Assembly (NCBI GenBank): GCA_945866505.1
Contig: CAMBHH010000126.1
Location: forward strand, 1 to 9,938
Direction of reading: 5' to 3'
Source: Flavobacterium psychrophilum
GTDB lineage: Bacteria; Bacteroidota; Bacteroidia; Flavobacteriales; Flavobacteriaceae
Length of the DNA stretch: 9,938 nucleotides
Of this stretch, positions 5,015 to 9,938 are shown piece after piece. The number at the start of each line of letters is the position of its first letter. The first letter of the stretch is position 1. A program made the translations under genes and the position numbers. Under the pieces are notes generated by a model. It saw only the letters and a list, made by a program, of their open reading frames with translations. It made no database searches and was not told the DNA's origin.

Positions 5015-6112
5015 TTACAAATTTTTTATACTCTTAAATATTTTGTTTTGCGTCTTTAAAACTGATTGATTAAATCCGTGAGCTGTTTTGGGCAATAAAT
5101 AATATTTCTTTTTCGGGGCTTTTAGTTTATCGAAATATTCTTTTGTTTTTTCTTTTGGGGTTAAAATATCTTCATTCCCTTGTATTATATATAAAGGAAT
5201 TGTGAACTCTAAATTGTCTTTCATTAAGTTAATAGTTTCACTCATTGCTTGAACACTCAATTTAGTGTCTCCTGTATAGTTTACAAACGAATAGTCATCT
5301 CCATCACTTCGATTCTGATTATCCTTTTGATTATCATAATTAGGCGAAAGTTCAAACCAAGATTTAGGGGCAGGAGTTGAATTTTCTTTTTCATATTTTT
5401 TTAAAATCTTAAATAACTGACCTACTTTTTTTGCCCTGTCATAAGGAGGTTTACCGATTATGTTCAATATTTCTAAAGCGTCCTTGTCTTTTTTATCCTC
5501 TGCAATTTTATAAAGTTTATTATAAAATTCTATGTCAATAGTTGGATTAACAATTTGAGAATGTCCAACATACGCATAAAAAAGGTCTGGTCGCTTTGTA
5601 ACTATTTTTACACCAAGTGCTGAACCCCACGAAGTACCAAATAAAATAATTTTTTGTTTTCCTAAATGTTTTAAAAGATATTCTGATAACTCAATTCCAT
5701 CGTTTGTCATAAGGTCAACGGATAATGGGTTTGCCTTTAAAAATTCAGGTGTTAATTCTTCTGGGGCATATCGTCCAAAAGTTTTACCTGTTCCCCGTTG
5801 ATCCCATTGTACGATTATAAAATCTTTTTCAAAATCTTTGTAAAGATTGTCTGAATATGGACTTATCGGACTACCTGGACCTCCGTGAAGAAATAATATT
5901 ATAGGTTTTGAACTTTCTCCTTTGATTGTTACCCATTGTTCGATGCCGTTAATTAAAATAAAATTCTCTTCTGAAATTTTGGTCGTTAGTTCAGAGTTAT
6001 TTTTAATGATTTCAGTTTGTGCATTGGCAAATGAGGATATTATTATTGAAATAAAAAGTAGAATGATGTGAACTGAAATAATAGAAGATTTGTAAGTTTT
6101 GATGATTTTCAT
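5015..6112 (-). CDS. Exported proline iminopeptidase-like alpha/beta hydrolase (S33)
   Basis: A 365-residue alpha/beta hydrolase resembling prolyl aminopeptidases of family S33, which release N-terminal proline from peptides; related enzymes use other substrates, so the reaction is probable only. Residues 1-31 form a signal peptide ending SSFANAQ, so it is exported. The signature HGGPGSP is at 76-82, DQRGTG at 104-109 and the nucleophile elbow GTSWGS at 159-164 with Ser161. The acid is probably Asp315 (GNEDILTP) and the base His345 (TAHGFNQ). A Lys/Asp/Asn-rich segment around 235-275 lies in the cap region. It is separated from the DUF418 gene by 103 bases and is followed by site A. Export is unusual for the strictly cytoplasmic prolyl aminopeptidases but common in the wider family. 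Confidence 0.88.
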   Translation of the reverse strand: MKIIKTYKSSIISVHIILLFISIIISSFANAQTEIIKNNSELTTKISEENFILINGIEQWVTIKGESSKPIILFLHGGPGSPISPYSDNLYKDFEKDFIIVQWDQRGTGKTFGRYAPEELTPEFLKANPLSVDLMTNDGIELSEYLLKHLGKQKIILFGTSWGSALGVKIVTKRPDLFYAYVGHSQIVNPTIDIEFYNKLYKIAEDKKDKDALEILNIIGKPPYDRAKKVGQLFKILKKYEKENSTPAPKSWFELSPNYDNQKDNQNRSDGDDYSFVNYTGDTKLSVQAMSETINLMKDNLEFTIPLYIIQGNEDILTPKEKTKEYFDKLKAPKKKYYLLPKTAHGFNQSVLKTQNKIFKSIKNL

Positions 6113-6215
6113 AATTGATATTTGTTAGTCATTTTAATTCTTTAATATTTTTGATGGTTAATTCTGAAAATCTAACCTTTAATTTTACGAACCGCAGTTA
6201 TGGCAATTCTATTTT

Positions 6216-7295
6216 TCATTCCGATACTTTTCTCATGATTGTCTCAAAAGGTCCATTTTTGAATTTCATTGTCCAAAGTTTAGTGAAAATGAAACTTAAT
6301 ATGAAGTAAAAAATTGAAAATAATAAAATGTATTCAGGTTCTATAAATTTTTGCCCTGGTACTTTCTTAATGAAGTCTTTACTGCAAATTTGAGCGAAAA
6401 TAAATAACCCTATGGTTAAGTGTGAAATATAATGTGTGAGGGTCATCTGCCCTACTTTCGCTAAATCGTTAGCCCATTTTTTGCCAGCAAGTAAATTACC
6501 TAAAAACATAAAAAGGGAAATCAACATAAAACCAAATCCAGTTGTGCTTAACATAAATGGTAGCATAGGTGGTAAATAGTCAGCATTTATTAACTCTTGA
6601 AGTTCCAGATTATCAGAAAAAGTATTAGTTAAATATTGAATTACTATAACTGTTAGATAAAAAATGAGCCCAATGTTGAACATCCTTTTTTGGGTTTTAG
6701 ATTCTTGCCATTTTAAACGCCCTAAATACAAACCTGTCGTAAAAAATGCCAACCAAGGAAAAACGGAATTCCATCCGTTGTAAAAATAATTTGTTATAAA
6801 GCCGTTTAATGTCCAAAAGTTGTTGTAATGTAATGTTTCAAAATTCCAATTTGTTTCAAAAGGAATGAAAATAAATAGAATGTGAAAAGTCAAAACGGCT
6901 ATTGCTGATACCCACAAATAGTATTTCCTATTTGCAAACAGTAAAAATGCTGTAAAAGTCATATAGCCGCCATAAAAATGCAGAATGTCGGCTGGCCAAA
7001 ATGTTTGTAGTAAAAGTCCGGTTACAAAAAGAAACAATGCTCTTTTCAGAATTGTGTTTCTCAACCTTACCTTTTCTTCATCGGTATAAGTTAGTCTGTT
7101 GGTCATAAGGGCTACGCCCATACCTGCAAGCATTACAAAAACAGTAGCAGAATTTCCGCTAAACATTGAAAGGAAATAGTTTAACCCAGTTTTGTCGTTA
7201 AAATTTCCAAAAACAATATTAAAGTTCACGATGAACATACCAAATATTGCATAAGTTCTTGCTAAATCGAACCCTATTATTCTTTGATTTGCCAT
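6216..7295 (-). CDS. DUF418 (YeiB-like) integral membrane protein
   Basis: A 359-residue polytopic inner-membrane protein with about eight to ten hydrophobic segments. The N-terminus RIIGFDLARTYAIFGMFIVN (residues 5-24) is the conserved start of the YeiB/DUF1624-DUF418 superfamily, related to membrane acyltransferases. The C-terminal signature GPFETIMRK begins at residue 348 and corresponds to the GPLEWLWR-type motif of DUF418. The internal segment VGQMTLTHYISHLTIGL (about residues 284-300) is also characteristic. Its biochemical role is not established; transfer of acyl groups across the membrane is proposed for relatives. It lies 55 bases after the DJ-1 fusion gene, with a hairpin in the gap, and 103 bases before the S33 hydrolase. 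Confidence 0.88.
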   Translation of the reverse strand: MANQRIIGFDLARTYAIFGMFIVNFNIVFGNFNDKTGLNYFLSMFSGNSATVFVMLAGMGVALMTNRLTYTDEEKVRLRNTILKRALFLFVTGLLLQTFWPADILHFYGGYMTFTAFLLFANRKYYLWVSAIAVLTFHILFIFIPFETNWNFETLHYNNFWTLNGFITNYFYNGWNSVFPWLAFFTTGLYLGRLKWQESKTQKRMFNIGLIFYLTVIVIQYLTNTFSDNLELQELINADYLPPMLPFMLSTTGFGFMLISLFMFLGNLLAGKKWANDLAKVGQMTLTHYISHLTIGLFIFAQICSKDFIKKVPGQKFIEPEYILLFSIFYFILSFIFTKLWTMKFKNGPFETIMRKVSE

Positions 7296-7320
7296 TTAGA
7301 TTTTTGTTCGTTTGTTAGAC

Positions 7321-7345
7321 GAGGCTTATTACGGTAATTTGCCTC
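7321..7345. repeat. Imperfect palindrome in the gap between DJ-1 fusion and DUF418 genes
   Basis: GAGGC-TT-ATTAC-G-GTAAT-TT-GCCTC: two nested perfect arms of five bases on each side, interrupted by a symmetrical TT/TT mismatch. It begins six bases after the stop of the upstream gene. There is no T-run after it in either direction, so it may be a processing or attenuation stem or a protein-binding palindrome instead of an intrinsic terminator. Confidence 0.45.
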
Positions 7346-7350
7346 ATTAA

Positions 7351-8463
7351 TTATTGCTTCTCAATTAGCTCGATAATTTTCTTGGCAACGCCACTGGACG
7401 ATTGATAGTTTTGACCTGTAATAATTCTGCCGTCCATTTCTACGTGAGAAACATCTTGGGCTGAAAACTTGAAAGTGCCGCCTCTTTCTTCTATTGTTTT
7501 TTGAATTAAAAATGGGAATTGTTTAAAATATTCTTCATCTTGTTTTTCATACGATTCAGGATAACCACTTATTTTTTTTCCTCGAACCAAATAATTACCA
7601 TCTTTGGTTTTCAGATGCACAATACCCGCAGTTCCGTGACACACCGAAGAAATTATTCCGTTGTTTTCTTCATATACTTGCAAAGCAATTCGCTGGATAT
7701 CTTTGTTTTCTGGAACATTATACATCGCACTCCCACCACCAATATAATGTACGGCTTTGTAATTTTTATAATCAATTTCTTTTGGACTAAAGGTGTGTCC
7801 AACAGCATACATAAAATCTGGATTGTACAAATACTGTTTTTGCAAAGTATCCGAAGTGCTGATATAAGCTAAGGGAATACTACCACCTTCGGGACTTACA
7901 AAATCAACGGTATAACCCGAACTTACAAAAGTATGATAAGCGTTGATAATTTCAGCAAAACTATTGCCTGTAGAAGCCTTAGAATTTCCGTGAAAATGTG
8001 CATTCGATACAATGAAAAGTATTTTTTCACCTGTTTTGTTAGATACTTTACCGCCTGCGGACTTGCCAATGATTTTCCATTCTCCTTGAATTTTTTTTAG
8101 CAAAAACATATCAATAAATTCTTGCTTTTTTTCAGGGATTAAAATTTCAGCTTTCGCTATAGCAACATCATCATAAATATCAATAGAAAGGATTTTGCCA
8201 AATCTTCCATTGAATTTTCCTTTTTCACCTTTTTGAAACCATTTGGCATACTCCACAATAGGAACTACCCAAAGAGGTTTTTCTTTGTGGGTTAAAAATA
8301 AGTTGGCTTCTTGATAAAAAGCCTTTAAAATGGTGTCGGGCTGATTATAAGAAGTACCCTTCAAATAGTTTCCAATGCAATTTTGGATTAACACTTGTTC
8401 GGACTGTGAAAAAGATGCCATTGATTGGAATGTAAACAAGAATATTAAAAATATTTTAGCCAT
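7351..8463 (-). CDS. Exported NTF2-like/DJ-1-PfpI fusion protein
   Basis: A 370-residue two-domain protein. Residues 1-20 form a signal peptide ending ASFSQ. Residues about 21-138 look like an NTF2-like fold of the lumazine-binding/DUF4440 type (LIQNCIGNYLKGTSYNQPD near the start, GEWKIIGKSAGGKV at the end). Residues about 146-370 form a DJ-1/PfpI domain: KILFIVSNA, a conserved acidic residue in TGNSFAEI (Glu171), VDFVSPEGG, the glycine-rich HYIGGGSAMY, and the nucleophile elbow SSVCHGTAG with Cys275-His276. This resembles the Hsp31/glyoxalase-III-like branch, so it may handle reactive carbonyls or serve as a chaperone in the periplasm; the reaction is not proven. It follows the small exported protein by 43 bases and may be in the same operon. 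Confidence 0.87.
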   Translation of the reverse strand: MAKIFLIFLFTFQSMASFSQSEQVLIQNCIGNYLKGTSYNQPDTILKAFYQEANLFLTHKEKPLWVVPIVEYAKWFQKGEKGKFNGRFGKILSIDIYDDVAIAKAEILIPEKKQEFIDMFLLKKIQGEWKIIGKSAGGKVSNKTGEKILFIVSNAHFHGNSKASTGNSFAEIINAYHTFVSSGYTVDFVSPEGGSIPLAYISTSDTLQKQYLYNPDFMYAVGHTFSPKEIDYKNYKAVHYIGGGSAMYNVPENKDIQRIALQVYEENNGIISSVCHGTAGIVHLKTKDGNYLVRGKKISGYPESYEKQDEEYFKQFPFLIQKTIEERGGTFKFSAQDVSHVEMDGRIITGQNYQSSSGVAKKIIELIEKQ

Positions 8464-8506
8464 TGATTTTAAATTAAAAAGATTGTGTATTTATATTGTT
8501 GAAATA

Positions 8507-9061
8507 TTAAAAATTTATACCAAGTTCTACATTTACTCCCCAGTCCTTGTTTATGTATTTTGAATTAGATAAGCTTCCAAATAATGACGGTCCAATAGTA
8601 ATACCCAATTCTTTAGAAGGAACCCATAAAAATCCAATGTTACTATTACCCGAGATAAGAAAGTTTCGGGATTTATCATTGGCTAAAGTTTGGCTAATCT
8701 CTGAACCTATTTTTGTGCCAATGCCAAGGTTTAAAAAAAAGCCTTTGATTAATTGTTCATAGCCATTAAAACCCAATCCAACTGTTATGTTGTTCAGTGA
8801 TTCGAGATTCATTTTTTGTAAAGAAGTTCTTTTTAAACTGCTATTTCCGAAACTATAGACCAAAGGAATTGTAAACACATTTAGAGTGTCCTTTACTTCT
8901 TTAAAAGAAATACTGTATCCTTCGTAATGCTGGCTTAATTGTTTTTGATAACCTATTATGTAGATGGTTTTAGCATTAGAAATTTTGAATGTAGTTTGTG
9001 CATATCCTTGAATGCTACTGAAAGCCAAAGAAAAAAATAAGAATAAATATTTTAAAAACAT
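8507..9061 (-). CDS. Small exported beta-rich protein, possible outer-membrane barrel
   Basis: I do not recognise a named family. From the ATG at 9061 the product has 184 residues; a GTG at 9079 would add six residues in front. The ATG is preferred because it gives a compact signal peptide (MFLKYLFLFFSLAFSSIQGYAQ) and lies about 27 bases past a promoter box. The mature part alternates polar and hydrophobic residues in several strands (ITVGLGFNGY, GFFLNLGIGTKIG, LGITIGPSLFGSL) and ends WGVNVELGINF. A terminal Phe after a beta-strand is typical of outer-membrane beta-barrels. It contains no catalytic signature. It sits directly after the Crp-type regulator gene and in front of the DJ-1 fusion, with all three on one strand, so it may be a target of that regulator. 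Confidence 0.7.
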   Translation of the reverse strand: MFLKYLFLFFSLAFSSIQGYAQTTFKISNAKTIYIIGYQKQLSQHYEGYSISFKEVKDTLNVFTIPLVYSFGNSSLKRTSLQKMNLESLNNITVGLGFNGYEQLIKGFFLNLGIGTKIGSEISQTLANDKSRNFLISGNSNIGFLWVPSKELGITIGPSLFGSLSNSKYINKDWGVNVELGINF

Positions 9062-9066
9062 AATTT

Positions 9067-9081
9067 TTGTATTAATCACAA
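9067..9081. promoter_or_regulatory. Candidate operator overlapping the start region of the small exported gene
   Basis: TTGTATTAATCACAA is an imperfect palindrome with perfect TTGT/ACAA ends, between the -7 box and the ATG at 9061. It resembles half-sites bound by Crp-family regulators, and such a regulator is encoded 56 bases upstream. The spacing is one to two bases shorter than the classical TGTGA-N6-TCACA arrangement, so this is only a candidate. Confidence 0.25.
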
Positions 9082-9087
9082 CTTATG

Positions 9088-9095
9088 CAAAGGTA
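9088..9095 (-). promoter_or_regulatory. -7 promoter box upstream of the small exported gene
   Basis: TACCTTTG on the minus strand (9095-9088) fits the Bacteroidota TAnnTTTG consensus. The nearest TTTG upstream (9114-9111) is 15 bases away, shorter than the usual 19-21. A start of transcription near 9083 would leave a leader of about 20 bases before the ATG at 9061. It may drive the genes from 9061 towards lower coordinates. Confidence 0.5.
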
Positions 9096-9136
9096 AAAAT
9101 GTAATTTCTCCAAACATTTGATGTAAAGTCAAATAA

Positions 9137-9703
9137 TTAGATTTTAGCTCTAATTCGGCTTAATGTTTCTAACGATACATTCAAATAAGAAGCAATTTGC
9201 GTTAATTGAACTTGTTGGATTATATGAGGTGATTTTGTCAATAAGGTTTGATAACGTTGTGTTGCATTTTGAGTATGAAGTTCAAAAACTTTTTCTTCAA
9301 GCCATAGAGCATAATATTCGGTCATTAGAAAATCAAGCTCTTGTAATTGTGGGTGTGTTTTTTTTATATTTTGGAAATCTGCGTAATCAGTTACATTTAC
9401 AATTGTATCTGTTAGGGCTTGGATAAACTCACGACTTGGCTTTTGTAAAGTATAGCTGTCATAGGAGGTTGCTAAGTCGTCTTTAAAATAAAATTCAGTA
9501 GTGATTTCTTTGTTATTATGCAAATAGAATTTGCGTATAATTCCACTTTCAACCCAATAACTTTTGCTACAAACGCTTTCGGCTTTCAATAAGTAGTCAC
9601 CCTTAGAAAAAACTTTTGATTTGCTAACAGCTTCCAATGATAGTAAAGTATCTTCGTCTAAATTTTCGATAAGGTGGGTTATCTTGTCTATATAAATTTT
9701 CAT
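9137..9703 (-). CDS. Crp/Fnr family transcriptional regulator
   Basis: A 188-residue cytoplasmic DNA-binding regulator of the Crp/Fnr type common in Bacteroidota. Residues about 20-115 form the cyclic-nucleotide-binding-like beta-roll (FSKGDYLLKAESVCSKSYWV, SGIIRKFYLHNNKEITTEF). The dimerisation helix follows at about 120-145, and the helix-turn-helix is at the C-terminus (QLTQIASYLNVSLETLSRIR, residues about 166-185). The cNMP-binding residues of true CRP are not conserved, so the ligand is unknown, and there is no Fnr-type cysteine cluster. The protein ends shortly after the recognition helix, as usual for the group. Its ATG overlaps the stop of the upstream membrane-protein gene (ATGA at 9703-9700), which implies coupled translation. 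It may regulate the neighbouring genes. Confidence 0.9.
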   Translation of the reverse strand: MKIYIDKITHLIENLDEDTLLSLEAVSKSKVFSKGDYLLKAESVCSKSYWVESGIIRKFYLHNNKEITTEFYFKDDLATSYDSYTLQKPSREFIQALTDTIVNVTDYADFQNIKKTHPQLQELDFLMTEYYALWLEEKVFELHTQNATQRYQTLLTKSPHIIQQVQLTQIASYLNVSLETLSRIRAKI

Positions 9704-9938
9704 TGTTTATTGTTTTTTAGAATTACCCACAATAGGATCGAATTTACTAAAGTCAAAATTGTAAAACCTTTTTCAAAAGTTGTTTTTGCAAATAAATTAC
9801 CAATTGTATTTAAAACAAAGATTGCAAAGAAAATCCATAAAATAATTGCAACGGTTTTCTTTTTCAAAAACGGTTTTATAAAAACTCCTTTCTGTAAAAG
9901 GACAAAAATGAAAAATAAGTTAACCAAAATTGAAAAAG
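9700..9938 (-). CDS. Small integral membrane protein, C-terminal part (start outside the window)
   Basis: The reading frame is open to the window edge (upstream in-frame residues F-S-I-L precede VNLFFIF), so the gene continues beyond 9938. A TTG at 9927 is available as a start but lies in the middle of a hydrophobic segment and is unlikely to be the true one. About 79 residues are visible with three hydrophobic segments (VNLFFIFVLLQKGVF, VAIILWIFFAIFVLNTIGN, FTILTLVNSILLWVIL). NTIGNLFAKTTFEK between the second and third is the most distinctive part; I recall it from uncharacterised Bacteroidota membrane proteins of about 130 residues next to regulators. The function is unknown. Its stop overlaps the start of the Crp-type gene, suggesting a membrane-protein/regulator pair. 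Confidence 0.75.
   Translation of the reverse strand, partial: FSILVNLFFIFVLLQKGVFIKPFLKKKTVAIILWIFFAIFVLNTIGNLFAKTTFEKGFTILTLVNSILLWVILKNNKQ

Noticed and set aside
6170..6203. Possible fourth attC-like site between the S33 hydrolase and DUF418 genes (GTTAGAT and CCATAAC on the minus strand)
   Set aside because: GTTAGAT fits GTTRRRY, but the other end mismatches at two positions, there is no inner pair of arms, and the distance is only about 30 bases.
7519..7872. Open frame of 117 codons on the plus strand, antisense to the DJ-1 fusion
   Set aside because: It is the reverse complement of a well-supported coding region and its Phe/Ile/Thr-rich product looks like an antisense translation.
9163..9426. 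Open frame of 87 codons on the plus strand, antisense to the Crp-type regulator
   Set aside because: It lies fully within the regulator gene, which has clear domain signatures. No start signal or family match.

Overview
The window looks like the chromosome of a Flavobacterium-type member of the Bacteroidota. It is AT-rich, its genes lack clear Shine-Dalgarno sites, several starts are preceded by TAnnTTTG-type -7 promoter boxes, and it carries a DUF3822 gene joined to rsmD and an RNase P RNA of recognisable bacterial form. The genus is an inference from protein style and gene order; no 16S rRNA is present.

Positions 1-2525 look like ordinary core chromosome. From left to right: the N-terminal part of a RecD/Dda-like DNA helicase (minus strand, cut by the window edge), a repeat-rich divergent intergenic region, a DUF3822 gene and rsmD translationally coupled on the plus strand, a perfect 20-bp palindrome, and rnpB on the minus strand. 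The rnpB gene carries four near-identical CCGAT/ATCGG hairpins. Positions 2525-2840 hold no convincing gene, only short heptamer repeats.

Positions 2840-9938 hold eight genes, all on the minus strand. In transcription order they are: the C-terminal part of a small membrane protein, a Crp/Fnr-type regulator whose ATG overlaps its stop, a small exported beta-rich protein, an exported NTF2-like/DJ-1-PfpI fusion, a DUF418 (YeiB-like) membrane protein, an exported proline-iminopeptidase-like hydrolase, an HSL-type esterase and an exported polysaccharide deacetylase. None is obviously essential. Together they read as accessory envelope and small-molecule hydrolase functions rather than one pathway.

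The most interesting signal is in the gaps of the last three genes (5015-6112, 3918-4799, 2900-3850). Just past each stop codon lies a related motif (sense strand roughly (C)TAACAGC followed by AAGGGTTTG or TTGCA). Two of these gaps form nested inverted repeats with an outer CAAC or CTAAC/GTTAG pair and an inner GGTTTGCA- or GGGTTTCATT-type pair, a layout like integron attC sites. I interpret this stretch as a possible gene-cassette-like array without an integrase in view. This is a hypothesis built on hand-read repeats, not a proven integron.
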